From Halonotius terrestris (GTDB lineage: Archaea > Halobacteriota > Halobacteria > Halobacteriales > Haloferacaceae): a stretch of DNA of 48,670 nt. Position numbers and translations under genes: made by a program. Below are positions 1 to 8,783 of the stretch, piece after piece. Under the pieces are notes generated by a model. The model ran no database searches. It worked only from the letters and a program-made list of their open reading frames with translations, and had not been told where the DNA came from. Within the stretch, counting starts at the first letter, position 1. Every line of letters starts with the position of its first letter. Location: contig NZ_RKLU01000009.1 in NCBI RefSeq assembly GCF_006861665.1, positions 3,681-52,350 of the forward strand. Reading direction: 5' to 3'.

Positions 1-49
1 CGAGGCGCTCGTCGAGCGCTACCCCGTCCTCGAGTACATCCTCGGCTAA
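1..49 (+). CDS. C-terminal end of an unidentified protein (partial)
   Basis: Only the last 15 codons are inside the window, read in the frame starting at base 2 and ending with TAA at 47-49. The visible tail reads EALVERYPVLEYILG. It is acidic and uses GC-rich third positions like its neighbours, so it is probably a real gene end. It lies 30 bases before the SHOCT membrane protein gene on the same strand and may share an operon with it. The fragment is too short to name a family. Confidence 0.45.
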   Translation, partial: EALVERYPVLEYILG

Positions 50-79
50 CCACGCCGAATCATTTCAGGAGAAATATAC

Positions 80-469
80 ATGACAAACTCAATTCAACCA
101 CGCGGTACTCGTTCCCTCGGACTGATCGTCGTCGGTGCGCTGACGGTCGCGGTTATCGGGGGTATGGCCCTGACGCACGCAGCCGTCCCGGACGCGGTGA
201 TGTGGGACTGGCACTACGGAATGTGGGACGACGGCCACATGACCGGCTGGGGGCTATGGGGATGGGGCATGATGCTGTTCGGCATCCTCTGGATGGCCCT
301 CATCATTGGTCTACCCATCTATCTCGTCTATTGGCTGGCTACCCGATCTCAGGCTGACGGACCCGCCGAGGATAGAGCCCTCGTGACTCTCCGTGAGCAG
401 TACGCCCGCGGTGAGATCGACGACGAAGAATTCGAACGCCGCCGTGGCCGCCTCGCGGCGAATCGCTAA
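80..469 (+). CDS. SHOCT-domain membrane protein
   Basis: A 129-residue protein with two membrane segments (about residues 13-35 and 62-87) and a C-terminal SHOCT domain (about 102-127: LREQYARGEIDDEEFERR). SHOCT is a short oligomerisation helix often found at the end of small membrane proteins. The loop between the membrane segments is rich in Trp, Met, His and Asp (for example MWDWHYGMWDDGHM), which could bind metal; that is inference from composition and from the metal ATPase nearby. A GGAG ribosome-binding site at about 67-70 supports the ATG at 80. Its function is unknown. Confidence 0.8.
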   Translation: MTNSIQPRGTRSLGLIVVGALTVAVIGGMALTHAAVPDAVMWDWHYGMWDDGHMTGWGLWGWGMMLFGILWMALIIGLPIYLVYWLATRSQADGPAEDRALVTLREQYARGEIDDEEFERRRGRLAANR

Positions 470-587
470 CATACGTCGCTACCGAAGAGGAGAGCTACTA
501 CCGACATCCTCCGAGATGGAAATCACACCCATCGCGGATTTTCAGATAATTCATGGACATTGGAGTAGCTGATCTGTACGAGAGAAC

Positions 588-881
588 CTACGCAGGCGCA
601 GACTCTCCAATCTCGATGTACTGATGCTCCCACTCACGGCGAGCTTCGATTTCACGGCGGCCGCGGCGCGTGAGCGTATAGACGTTCGTCCGGCGGTCCT
701 TCTCACCTTTCTCGACGAGGCCTTTCTCGACGAGCGTGTCCAGATTCGGATAGAGCCGGCCGTGGTTGATCTCCTGTTCGTAGTAGTCGTCGAGTTCGGC
801 CTTTACTGCGAGCCCGTGTGGTTCCTCAAGCCCGGCGATCACGTACAAGATATCCCGCTGGAACCCGGTTAGATCGTGCAT
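588..881 (-). CDS. PadR-family winged-helix transcriptional regulator
   Basis: A small regulator of about 97 residues. The body matches the PadR winged helix: MHDLTGFQRDILYVIAG, then the EINHGRLYPNLDTLVEKGLV recognition-helix region and a basic wing (KDRRTNVYTLTRRGR). Haloarchaeal members usually begin at the MHDLTGFQRD methionine. A GGGAG site sits about 8 bases upstream of the ATG at 881, so that start is preferred over an in-frame one at 932. The gene is divergent from the P-type ATPase at 1091, with about 210 bases between the starts, so it may control itself or that gene. The effector is unknown. Confidence 0.85.
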   Translation of the reverse strand: MHDLTGFQRDILYVIAGLEEPHGLAVKAELDDYYEQEINHGRLYPNLDTLVEKGLVEKGEKDRRTNVYTLTRRGRREIEARREWEHQYIEIGESAPA

Positions 882-985
882 CCGTGTGCTCCCTATTTTT
901 GAGGGGTGGCATATGTTCTCTCTGGTGCTCAAAGGCGGAGATTCGGACCAAGGGTATCTACTCGTATACTCGTCACCGAACAGCG

Positions 986-994
986 TTTAATATC
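986..994 (+). promoter_or_regulatory. TATA-like element upstream of the P-type ATPase
   Basis: The AT-rich element tttaatatc stands out in a GC-rich intergenic region. Its centre is about 26 bases before the ATG at 1016 and about 100 bases before the ATPase start at 1091. A transcript from here would begin at or near the ATG of the short open frame at 1016 and would give the ATPase a leader of about 70 bases. Confidence 0.45.
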
Positions 995-1015
995 GAGGCA
1001 TCTGTATCACCGGTA

Positions 1016-1084
1016 ATGACACTTCGGCCGAGGTCGCCCTTGCGGCTCCGTGGCTGTGCTCGGCTCGCTGTCAGCTGGTGGTAA
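1016..1084 (+). CDS. Possible 22-residue leader peptide (uORF) before the P-type ATPase
   Basis: This short frame (MTLRPRSPLRLRGCARLAVS plus two Trp) begins at an ATG placed about 26 bases after a TATA-like element, as expected for a leaderless start. It ends with TAA 6 bases before the GTG start of the metal ATPase. The peptide is very Arg-rich with one Cys. It may be translated as a leader that couples into the downstream gene, or it may be chance. No homologue is recognised. Confidence 0.3.
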   Translation: MTLRPRSPLRLRGCARLAVSWW

Positions 1085-1090
1085 TCAATT

Positions 1091-3619
1091 GTGTCTTCGT
1101 CTCAATCACTATCTTCCACATGCGCGCTTTGTAGTAGGGCTGTCTCCGAGGATCGAGTCGTGGCTGAGGACGACATCGTCTTCTGCTGTGATGGATGTCG
1201 AAACGTCCATCGAGTGCTCGGTAGCGATGGAGATCACAGTCGGATGGCTCCGACGGACGATATCATGCGCAAGCCTGAGTCTGGAACGGACGAGCGCGAG
1301 GCAGCCATGCATCGATTAGGAGCTGAGGACCGTGTCTTCCTCCGAGTCGACGGGATGCACTGTGCGACGTGTGAGGGATTTCTCGAATCGGCCGCCAAGG
1401 ATTGCAAAGGCGTCGTCGATGCGGCAGCAAGCTACGTTACCGAGACGGTCCGTATCACATACGACCCTGATCGTGCCTCAAAGGAGACTCTCTGTGATGC
1501 CCTGAGTACGCTCGGTTATTCGGCTACCCTTCGTGCTGGAGGGAATGATGGCTCACCGACTGTAATCGGACAGTCACGGCGATCTGACGAGCCGAATGAA
1601 CGAGGGATTGACGAGGTGCTGGGATTCCGTTACGCTGTTGGCGTCATTTTTGGGACGTTCATGCTCCTCCCGTATGCGGTTCTCCTCTACCCGGCGCAGC
1701 TCTCGTCATTCTTTGGCGATGGGACGCTCGATATGTACGCGAGTGCGTCCGGACTCGGCGGTGGAGATGGCCTGTTGATCCTGCCACTCTTTCTCGTTTT
1801 GACAGGGGTGGTTCTGTTATTCACTGGCCTCCCACTGTTACAAGGTGCGTATGTTAGTCTGAAGATGCGACAGCCGAACACAGACCTGCTCGTCGCACTT
1901 ACCATCGTGAGTGCCTACGTGTACAGTACGATTGCCTTTCTCCTCGGTCGGATCGATGTTTTCTACGACCTCACGATTCTGGTTGCCGCGAGTGTGGTGG
2001 CTGCTATCTTCTACGAATCCCTGAGCAAACAGCGAGCGATGGATCGCCTGACGAATCTCACTATCTCTCACGTCACCGAGGCCAGGCGGTATGGCGCCGA
2101 TAGGATGACAACGATGGTCGACGTACACGATCTGGAACCCGGGGAGCGTGTCCTCGTCCGCGAGGGCGAACGAATCCCGGTCGATGGAGTTCTCGCTGAG
2201 GGTGAGTGCACGGTCGACGAAGCGATCGTGACGGGCGAGTCGCTCCCGGTATCGAAGCGAGCGGGCGACGACGTCGTCGGCGGGGCAGTCGTCACAAATG
2301 GTGCTGCTGTTCTCACAGTGAGCGATGGGACAACCAGTAGTATCGATCGCCTCATCACCTCGGTCTGGAATCTCCAGAGCGGGGAGCACGGCGTCCAGCG
2401 GCAGGCCGACCGGCTCGCGTCGGTTATCATCCCGGTCGTCGTCGGTGGGGCGGTACTCACTGGATTGGGGTCGCTTCTGGTGGGGACTGGCATTCCCGTC
2501 GCCGTCCTGACGGCGCTGGGAGTTCTCCTGGTTGGGTGTCCGTGGGCACTTGGCCTGGCAACCCCGCTCTCGGTGGCAACCAGTATCGAACAAGCGGTAG
2601 AGCGGGGCATCGTCATCTTCGACGAGACCGTCTTCGAGCGCCTTCGGAACGTCGATGTCGTCGTCTTCGACAAAACGGGGACTCTCACGACCGGCCAGAT
2701 GGATGTCCTCGAGGCGGATGCACCGTCGGATCTCCTCGAAACCGTCGCGGCCCTCGAACAGCGAGCATCCCACCCGGCGGCCGCCGCGATCGTGAATACA
2801 TTAGGAAAAGGGAGTCAGGACGGCGACCGATCGAGAGCCGATGGGGGTGTTACCGATGGAAGTGATCACGAGCACGCAGCGGACATCACTGAATTCACGA
2901 GCCACGCGACCGGCGTCGAAGGAGTCGTCGCGGACACGCGCGTTCTCGTCGGGAATCTCGATCTCTTCGCGGACCTGGGGTGGTCGGTGAGCGAGCAGAT
3001 CGCGACGCGGGCCACAGGGGCACGAACGGCCGGTCAGCTACCGGTCGTCGTCGGCCGTGACGGTCATGCAGAGGGCGTCATCGTCGTGGGAGACGAACCA
3101 CGCCCGAGTTGGGATGACACACTCACGCAACTGAGTGATCGTGATATCGAGATCGTCGTTCTGACCGGCGATGACGAGGCCGCCACTGACTTTCTCGACA
3201 GCCACCCTGCCGTCGATCACGTGTTCGCGGGGGTCCCACCCGCAGGCAAGACCGCGACGATTCGGCGGTTGCAGTCCCGGGGACAGGTTACGATGGTCGG
3301 TGATGGAACGAACGATGCGCCGGCCCTAGCGACCGCAGACCTGGGAATCTCGCTCGGTGGGGGGACGGCACTCGCATCCGATGCCGCGGATATTTCTATC
3401 GTCGATGACGACCTCGCGGCGGTGGAGACGACGTTCGATCTCGCAGATGCAGCTCGTCGGCGTGTCACACAGAACAACGGGCTAGCGCTGCTCTATAATC
3501 TGGTCACGATGCCCCTCGCAGCGACGGGGTTGCTGAATCCGGTGTTCGCGATGGGTGCGGTCGTGGCGACCGGCGGTCTCCTCGCGGCGAACTCGTTTCG
3601 AGACCTGCTTCACGAGTAG
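1091..3619 (+). CDS. Heavy-metal P1B-type ATPase with CPW motif
   Basis: An 842-residue heavy-metal pump. The N terminus has a Cys-rich TRASH-like motif (C11, C14, C32, C33, C36), then an HMA metal-binding domain with GMHCATC at 88-94. Membrane segments begin near residue 180. The ATPase core is complete: TGES in the actuator domain, phosphorylation motif DKTGTLTTG with Asp527, an HP motif (ASHPAAAA) and [10 protein letters not shown]. The membrane metal site reads CPW (C483-P484-W485) instead of CPC, so the second Cys is missing. Family knowledge places it among copper/silver-type P1B pumps, but the CPW site makes the ion uncertain. The start is GTG; no better ATG keeps the Cys motif. It is divergent from a PadR-type regulator. 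Confidence 0.9.
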   Translation: MSSSQSLSSTCALCSRAVSEDRVVAEDDIVFCCDGCRNVHRVLGSDGDHSRMAPTDDIMRKPESGTDEREAAMHRLGAEDRVFLRVDGMHCATCEGFLESAAKDCKGVVDAAASYVTETVRITYDPDRASKETLCDALSTLGYSATLRAGGNDGSPTVIGQSRRSDEPNERGIDEVLGFRYAVGVIFGTFMLLPYAVLLYPAQLSSFFGDGTLDMYASASGLGGGDGLLILPLFLVLTGVVLLFTGLPLLQGAYVSLKMRQPNTDLLVALTIVSAYVYSTIAFLLGRIDVFYDLTILVAASVVAAIFYESLSKQRAMDRLTNLTISHVTEARRYGADRMTTMVDVHDLEPGERVLVREGERIPVDGVLAEGECTVDEAIVTGESLPVSKRAGDDVVGGAVVTNGAAVLTVSDGTTSSIDRLITSVWNLQSGEHGVQRQADRLASVIIPVVVGGAVLTGLGSLLVGTGIPVAVLTALGVLLVGCPWALGLATPLSVATSIEQAVERGIVIFDETVFERLRNVDVVVFDKTGTLTTGQMDVLEADAPSDLLETVAALEQRASHPAAAAIVNTLGKGSQDGDRSRADGGVTDGSDHEHAADITEFTSHATGVEGVVADTRVLVGNLDLFADLGWSVSEQIATRATGARTAGQLPVVVGRDGHAEGVIVVGDEPRPSWDDTLTQLSDRDIEIVVLTGDDEAATDFLDSHPAVDHVFAGVPPAGKTATIRRLQSRGQVTMVGDGTNDAPALATADLGISLGGGTALASDAADISIVDDDLAAVETTFDLADAARRRVTQNNGLALLYNLVTMPLAATGLLNPVFAMGAVVATGGLLAANSFRDLLHE

Positions 3620-3682
3620 CGGATCAAATCCTACGAAGCGGCAGATACCTACTGTAACCGGATGAAGACGGCCCCTATTGCT

Positions 3683-3877
3683 TCATTCGAGGAACTCGAA
3701 GGCACCGAGGCCCGCGTACCCGACTACAAAGCCTGCTACGATGATGCCTCCAGAGAGAATCTGGTAGAACGGCGTCGACGGCAGGAAGCCGGTCGCAAGG
3801 GTACCGACAACGATCAGTACCGCTGCCAGTCCAAACAATCCGTAGCGTCGATGTTTGCTCTCCATATCTTGAGACAT
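3683..3877 (-). CDS. Small two-helix membrane protein
   Basis: A 64-residue protein with a short basic N terminus (MSQDMESKHRRYG), two membrane helices (about 13-31 and 39-58) and an acidic C-terminal end. The start may be Met1 or Met5. It is convergent with the P-type ATPase gene, separated by about 60 bases, and lies 34 bases downstream of the 403-residue membrane protein gene, so it could be the last gene of that leftward unit. Function unknown; the membrane topology is the only evidence. Confidence 0.6.
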   Translation of the reverse strand: MSQDMESKHRRYGLFGLAAVLIVVGTLATGFLPSTPFYQILSGGIIVAGFVVGYAGLGAFEFLE

Positions 3878-3911
3878 CCGTCAACCGTGTTCTCACGGTA
3901 GATCTCTCATT

Positions 3912-5123
3912 TCAGTCGGCTGGGATGATGGCGGCCGATTGATCGGGCTGTCGGGCTGCTTGGACCGAGTAGAGTAGACTCCCGGTGAAGAGGATGAAGC
4001 TCCCGACAATGAATACCGCACTGAGCGGCGAAGCGGAATCGACGAACACCCAGTAGAGAGGGGCGGCAATCGATGGCCCGGCAGCAAGCACCGCGATCTT
4101 CGCGACGAGTGGCCCACAGCACCCACAGGTACACGTCCCGACGATTGCAGCACTTCCCGCGGTTCCTTCGGTCATACCAGCCCGTTCCTCAACACGCCAG
4201 TGCCGGGCGATGAGAGCGGCGTTCAGCCCGATGAGTGCGCTCAGCAGCCCGACGATGATGACCTGGCCGGGGGACACGGCCAGGAAGAACGGGATATGTA
4301 CGTACGGGAGGTGCGGAATCGCGATTTCGAGCGTGGGCCACGACACCAGCTGATAGATCGCGGGCAGCACGACGACCGTCACCTCCTCGGGGAAGCCCTC
4401 CTCGGGGAAAAACGAGAGGTAGCCCGTCACGGTAACGAAAAAGAGCGCTAACACGATGCCGACGCCGATGCCGAAGCGACGCGCAACCGGATCACGCATA
4501 ACTGCGCGAATGACACTCCCTGCGTCCTTCCAGACGACATACCCGACCAGGAGTGGCGTGCCGAGGACGATGGCGTACCCGAGTGGATGGGTATCGCTTG
4601 CCAGTCCAGGAAGCAAGTAAGGGTACGAGATCCACAGTCCCATGAGGATACCAAGGAACGTGTACCGTGGCCGGGATGGCCAGCGGAGCCACCCAACGAC
4701 GAAGCTCGCGACCATGATGCCCAAGCCACTCAGTAGGGCAAGTGGTTGATACCACGACCGGGGAAACGGCATTGAGTTCGCAGTGTACGTCGGATCGGGA
4801 GAGAGTCCTTCGAAGAGTACGGCTCCAAGCGCAGTGATAGCGATACCGGCGAACACGCCGTACAGAGCGGTTGTCGCCGTAATCCGATCTGTCCGCTTGA
4901 GAAGGATGAATCCACCGAGGATAACGGCACCAACGAGTGCAATAATTACACCGTGTCCTTGCGAGAGTCCACCACTTCCGGTTGTACCGTGGGCGGACGC
5001 GACTGGAACCTGAGTGAGCGTACCAATCGCGGCGAGAAGTACAGAGAGTGGCCGAACAGACCCAATTCGAGAGGCCTGTCCACGGGAGGATTCCCCCCGT
5101 TGTTGGCGCTCTTCCGGTGACAT
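3912..5123 (-). CDS. Polytopic membrane protein with a CTCGCC motif
   Basis: A 403-residue membrane protein with an N-terminal signal-like helix followed by a small His/Gly-rich segment (SAHGTTGSGGLSQGHG) and about ten further membrane helices. Near residue 330 a hydrophobic stretch contains GTCTCGCCGPL, four Cys in six residues at the mouth of a membrane helix. Such a cluster could hold a metal or form disulfides. The His-rich loop and the metal-ATPase neighbour make metal handling plausible, but this is inference. No family is recognised with confidence. The ATG at 5123 is the only good start. Confidence 0.75.
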   Translation of the reverse strand: MSPEERQQRGESSRGQASRIGSVRPLSVLLAAIGTLTQVPVASAHGTTGSGGLSQGHGVIIALVGAVILGGFILLKRTDRITATTALYGVFAGIAITALGAVLFEGLSPDPTYTANSMPFPRSWYQPLALLSGLGIMVASFVVGWLRWPSRPRYTFLGILMGLWISYPYLLPGLASDTHPLGYAIVLGTPLLVGYVVWKDAGSVIRAVMRDPVARRFGIGVGIVLALFFVTVTGYLSFFPEEGFPEEVTVVVLPAIYQLVSWPTLEIAIPHLPYVHIPFFLAVSPGQVIIVGLLSALIGLNAALIARHWRVEERAGMTEGTAGSAAIVGTCTCGCCGPLVAKIAVLAAGPSIAAPLYWVFVDSASPLSAVFIVGSFILFTGSLLYSVQAARQPDQSAAIIPAD

Positions 5124-5249
5124 TATTCGACCTTGGATAGGGAGCCACTTCTACCTGACTGATTTATCTCTGATATCCCGGATTTGCCTGTCTTGTATCC
5201 TCAGGGTGTGGAAATACCCTCCTCCGAAAGTATGACCAACACGGTGAAT

Positions 5250-5669
5250 TCACTCGCCGTCCAGAAACACGAGGAACTGTATGTGCTTGAGGAACCAGAC
5301 CGGAAGAACGGCCCCAACCCCTGCAGCGAGTGGGAGACTATTCGATGCCGTCCACACAATCTGTCCAAGTACGGTTCCAATAATCAAAACGCCGTTGTAT
5401 GCGATCGCATTCACCGCTAAATCGCCTTTCGACTCAGGTCGGGGCCACTTGATGAGACTGAGCTTGACCGCTGACGTCCGGCCGGAAGCTACTGCGACAA
5501 GAAGTCCGAGTAAGCCGGATACAAACCATCCGAGTACAGCTGGTGGCCAGCTATATACGACCGTGGCGGCGGCAAGAACAAACAGACACGGGCTAGTGAG
5601 TGTACCGATTTCTACAGAGAGATAGCGGGTCAAAATGTGTTCTTCGGTCTCTTGTTGTGCGGTGGCCAT
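5250..5669 (-). CDS. Hypothetical membrane protein
   Basis: A 139-residue protein with about four membrane helices (roughly 23-40, 43-60, 88-107 and 112-132) and a short cytoplasmic N terminus. It ends in a charged tail. It lies between the 403-residue membrane protein and the tRNA-Glu gene, all on the minus strand. Codon use is less GC-rich than in the metal ATPase. The family is not recognised and the role is unknown. Confidence 0.65.
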   Translation of the reverse strand: MATAQQETEEHILTRYLSVEIGTLTSPCLFVLAAATVVYSWPPAVLGWFVSGLLGLLVAVASGRTSAVKLSLIKWPRPESKGDLAVNAIAYNGVLIIGTVLGQIVWTASNSLPLAAGVGAVLPVWFLKHIQFLVFLDGE

Positions 5670-5709
5670 CTGTGATAGTTATGAGTAGAGCAGTGGAACG
5701 GATCAGGGA

Positions 5710-5784
5710 TGCTCCGTCGAGGATTTGAACCCCGGTCCTCGACGAGAGATGCCGAGATGATTGGCCGAGCTACACCAACGGAGC
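5710..5784 (-). tRNA. tRNA-Glu (anticodon CUC)
   Basis: Read on the minus strand the gene folds as a full cloverleaf. The acceptor stem is GCTCCGT/ACGGAGC with discriminator A. The anticodon stem TCGGC/GTCGA encloses loop ATCTCTC, with anticodon CTC at positions 34-36, which reads GAG codons. The T arm is CGGGG-TTCAAAT-CCTCG. The variable loop is four bases. No intron is seen and CCA is not encoded, as is usual in haloarchaea. tRNA genes are frequent integration targets, but no partial copy of this 3' end was noticed in the window. Confidence 0.93.
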
Positions 5785-5853
5785 ATCTTGAACTCGCTGG
5801 TCACTCCTGTTAAGCCTGACCACTTCATCAAACGGTTCGATATACTCAGGCGC

Positions 5854-6084
5854 CTACGTGGAATCTGTAGTATCGATCACCCATTGTTTGATGAGCTCAT
5901 TCACGTTGTAGAAGAGAATTCCAACCGAGACGAGTGTTGTGACAAAATAAATAATCAATCCTGGCGGGCCACCAATCGATGTGCCAATCGCACCTCCTCC
6001 GAACCCGACAACCGTAAGCTCAACCCACGTCACTACGATACGAGACAGCAATCGGGGTTCCGAACTGGATTGTATTGATACCAT
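5854..6084 (-). CDS. Small hypothetical membrane protein
   Basis: A 76-residue protein with a Gly-rich first membrane segment (VVGFGGGAIGTSIGGPPG) and a second helix (IIYFVTTLVSVGILFYNV). It lies upstream of the tRNA gene and downstream of the cydAB operon on the same strand, with 93 bases between it and cydB. Its base composition is AT-richer than cydAB. No family is recognised; a real gene is likely but not certain. Confidence 0.5.
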   Translation of the reverse strand: MVSIQSSSEPRLLSRIVVTWVELTVVGFGGGAIGTSIGGPPGLIIYFVTTLVSVGILFYNVNELIKQWVIDTTDST

Positions 6085-6177
6085 CGTCTCAGGTCACCAT
6101 CTTCACGAACTGATGTTGATTTCTCATTGGATTCTATCCTCACAATTCAACGACACGCTGTTGCCTGATTATGCGTC

Positions 6178-7179
6178 TCATCCGTACGTTCCCTCAGTAT
6201 CGACGGGACCACTGAACGCTGAATAGAGCACGATAAAGTATATGAGCACAATCGGCAGCAGCACGCTCGCCATGATCGACATGAGATTGAGCGGAAGCGT
6301 CGAGATGATCGCATCTCGGATGGTGAGTCCAGCCGTTCGATCGACGACGGGGAACAGTAGGGTCGCAACGAGCCCTACGAATCCGAAGACGAGCGCGACT
6401 GTCGCCGCGAACGCGGCGTAGTACCGACGTTTGCGGAGCGCGACGACGTAGATTCCCGTCAGAGTTGCAGTGAGAATTATAAGTGCAACGACGGTGGGGG
6501 ATCGGAAAGAGGAGCGCAGCCCTGGTTCGGTCACGTATATCGCTCCGAGAGTGATGATTGCTCCACCAAGATAACCCACGGCGGCTCGAATACCGTAGGT
6601 CCGCATTTCGCCTCGCAGCGCGCCGCGGGTTTTCAGCCCGAGGAATGCCGCCCCGTCGACGATCGTGAGGGTGAGGACTGTGAGACCACCGAGGACCCCC
6701 ACTGGGGTGATCAGGCTGGTCGCCCCGAGCAGCCAGTTCATCACGAACAGCCCTAGCAGAAACGGCGTCACGGTACTCCCGATGACGAACGAGTAGCCCC
6801 AGAGTGTCCGCCAACGGTCATTTTCGCGCTCCTCGTACATCTCGGGAGCGAGCCCTCGGAGCCCGAGTGCGGCGAGAATCGCGAACATCAACAGATAGTA
6901 CCGGCTGAAGAGGTTCGCGTAGACGGACGGAAACGCCGCGAATAGTGCTCCACCAAAGACGACGAGCCAGACCTCGTTCCCGTCCCAGAACGGCCCAACA
7001 GCCGCCAACAGCTGTTCTTTCTCGTGGTCGTCACGGGTCGCAAACAGGACGCCCACGCCGAAGTCGAACCCGTCGAGAAAGAGAAACATCCCGAATATGA
7101 AGAACAGCAGCGCGAACCAGAGCTCGGCGAGTGGTAATCCGAATAGCGGCTTCGTGGCCAGCGATCCGACGCTAGTCAC
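6178..7179 (-). CDS. cydB: Cytochrome bd-type oxidase subunit II (CydB)
   Basis: A 333-residue polytopic protein of the CydB family, the partner of CydA in the quinol-oxidising terminal oxidase. The N-terminal helix carries the typical LFLDGFDFGVGVL motif, followed by FWDGNEVWLVVFGGALFAAF, the strongest CydB signature. About eight to nine membrane helices follow. The start is GTG at 7179, inside the last codons of cydA (8-base overlap), indicating translational coupling. The length is slightly shorter than the E. coli protein (379). With CydA it reduces oxygen to water and supports growth at low oxygen. Confidence 0.95.
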   Translation of the reverse strand: MTSVGSLATKPLFGLPLAELWFALLFFIFGMFLFLDGFDFGVGVLFATRDDHEKEQLLAAVGPFWDGNEVWLVVFGGALFAAFPSVYANLFSRYYLLMFAILAALGLRGLAPEMYEERENDRWRTLWGYSFVIGSTVTPFLLGLFVMNWLLGATSLITPVGVLGGLTVLTLTIVDGAAFLGLKTRGALRGEMRTYGIRAAVGYLGGAIITLGAIYVTEPGLRSSFRSPTVVALIILTATLTGIYVVALRKRRYYAAFAATVALVFGFVGLVATLLFPVVDRTAGLTIRDAIISTLPLNLMSIMASVLLPIVLIYFIVLYSAFSGPVDTEGTYG

Positions 7180-8596
7180 TAGATGTCACCTCCGTTTTCG
7201 ATGGAGGGGCGCGGTCACTCAGTCTGAGTTCATTGTAGGATGGTGGCCCTTCTCTGATGATGCGACTGACGACGTACGTGTAGAGGCTCAACAACAGGGC
7301 GTACCCGGTGGCGAAGCCGATGAGCGTGAACGTTGCTTCTGCACCTGTTAAATCGGAGGAAACGCCAGCACTTGTTTTCATCACTCCTTGAATGACCCAT
7401 GGTTGTCGCCCGACCTCGGTAACGATCCAGCCGACTTCCACGGCGAGGAACCCTAAGAGAGATGAGGCCATCAAAGCCTTGTGTAATAGGTCGTCCTCGA
7501 AGAGTTCCCCACGCCACCATCGATAGGCACCCCAGACGGCCAACAGGATGAACCAGAAGCCGAGCGCAACCATGATTCGGAACGCCCAGAAGACGATCGC
7601 CACTGGTGGGGCTTTCGTCGAGAAGGATTCGAGGCCACGTATTGTCGCCTGTGGGTTTCCGCCACTCGCGAGCCAGGATGCTCCCCCCGGGATGCCGATG
7701 CCAAATAGCTCTTTCGTGCGTGGGTTCAGCAGGTCGTTGACGTCCGTGGGGAACGCGACAATATACTCGGGGACGTAGGAGTCTGTTTCCCAGACGGCTT
7801 CCATCGCGGCGAATTTCTGGGGTTGGGTTTCAGAGACGTGGCGGGCATACTCATCGCCCTGAATTACCTGTAGTGGAGCCGTGATGAGGAGAACAACGAG
7901 CGCGATTTTGAGCGTCTTCTCCCAGACATTGATGTGTTCAATTGGGTAGCCCCAGACGTGGTGCCGGAACACGTAGTAGGCCGCGACGCCGGCCATGAAG
8001 AGCGCCACCGACTCGACTGCGGCGTTCTGCATGTGGACGAACATATAGGGGAATCTCGGGTTGAGGTAGGCCGCGAGCGGATCGGTGAGTTTTACGACTC
8101 GCTGGCCGTTCTCGACGACGATCTCGAAGCCCCGAGGCGTCTGCATCCAGGAGTTCGCGATAAGGATCCACACGGCCGAGAGCCACGTCCCGAGCCCGAC
8201 CGCGATACTCGAGAGGAAGTAGAGGCGGTCCGAGACGCGGTCACGGCCGAAGACGAAGATGCCGAGGAACGTCGCCTCCAGCATGAACGCCATCATCCCT
8301 TCGAGCGCGAGCGGGCCGCCAAACAGCTCCCCGGCGGTAGTCGAGAACGCGGCGAAGTTCGTTCCGAATTCGAACTCGAGGACGAGTCCGGTCACTGTGC
8401 CAACGACGAAGCTGACCGCAAAGATGCGCGTCCAGAACCGACGTAACTGTTCGTACACTGGCTGTTCTGTACGAATCTCTTTCCATGTAAAATAGATGAG
8501 AAACGGTGCAAGTCCCATACTCATCACTGGGAAGATGATGTGAACGATCGTGGTGAGCGCAAACTGGAGTCGGCTCGCAAGAACGGGATCAACCAT
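7172..8596 (-). CDS. cydA: Cytochrome bd-type oxidase subunit I (CydA)
   Basis: A 474-residue CydA that binds the hemes and oxidises quinol. From the ATG at 8596 the heme ligand His falls at residue 19, as in E. coli, which supports that start over a GTG 9 bases upstream; a GAGGTGA site precedes it. Also seen are LEGMMAFMLEATF (proton-channel glutamates), FVHMQNAAVES (second heme His), the QGDEYARHVSETQPQKFAA quinol-binding loop and the GRQPW motif (VTEVGRQPWVIQGVMKT). The region after the quinol loop is short, so this is the short-Q-loop type. It is divergent from a cupredoxin gene at 8784. Confidence 0.95.
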   Translation of the reverse strand: MVDPVLASRLQFALTTIVHIIFPVMSMGLAPFLIYFTWKEIRTEQPVYEQLRRFWTRIFAVSFVVGTVTGLVLEFEFGTNFAAFSTTAGELFGGPLALEGMMAFMLEATFLGIFVFGRDRVSDRLYFLSSIAVGLGTWLSAVWILIANSWMQTPRGFEIVVENGQRVVKLTDPLAAYLNPRFPYMFVHMQNAAVESVALFMAGVAAYYVFRHHVWGYPIEHINVWEKTLKIALVVLLITAPLQVIQGDEYARHVSETQPQKFAAMEAVWETDSYVPEYIVAFPTDVNDLLNPRTKELFGIGIPGGASWLASGGNPQATIRGLESFSTKAPPVAIVFWAFRIMVALGFWFILLAVWGAYRWWRGELFEDDLLHKALMASSLLGFLAVEVGWIVTEVGRQPWVIQGVMKTSAGVSSDLTGAEATFTLIGFATGYALLLSLYTYVVSRIIREGPPSYNELRLSDRAPPSKTEVTSSD

Positions 8597-8756
8597 CGGG
8601 CTCACCTCGACAGAGGTAGCTATTGGTCTGAACGGTGGCCCAGAGATCGAATGAAGAATGGGGCCATGCCAAGCGGAATGCCATCACTCCGACTTTGCGA
8701 CTTCGGTACGTCAAACGAAGGCGGTGTCCTATGTATTGGGAATCCGCCTTCGACCC

Positions 8757-8763
8757 TTATATT
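8757..8763 (+). promoter_or_regulatory. TATA box of the cupredoxin gene at 8784
   Basis: The element ttatatt is centred about 24-26 bases before the ATG at 8784, the spacing of a leaderless haloarchaeal transcript. This supports ATG 8784 over the GTG at 8778. A short inverted repeat (cttcg...cgaag, 8701-8720) lies further upstream in the shared region with cydA and may be a regulatory site; that part is speculative. Confidence 0.55.
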
Positions 8764-8783
8764 GGGGAGTTTGATAAGTGGGT

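Noticed and set aside
1838-2773. Long open frame on the minus strand inside the metal pump gene
   Set aside because: It is a shadow of the pump gene; its product is a low-complexity Arg/Asp mix without a fold pattern.
5710-5784. tRNA-Glu as an integration site of a mobile element
   Set aside because: No integrase and no repeated copy of its 3' end were noticed in the window, so there is no support for an attachment site.
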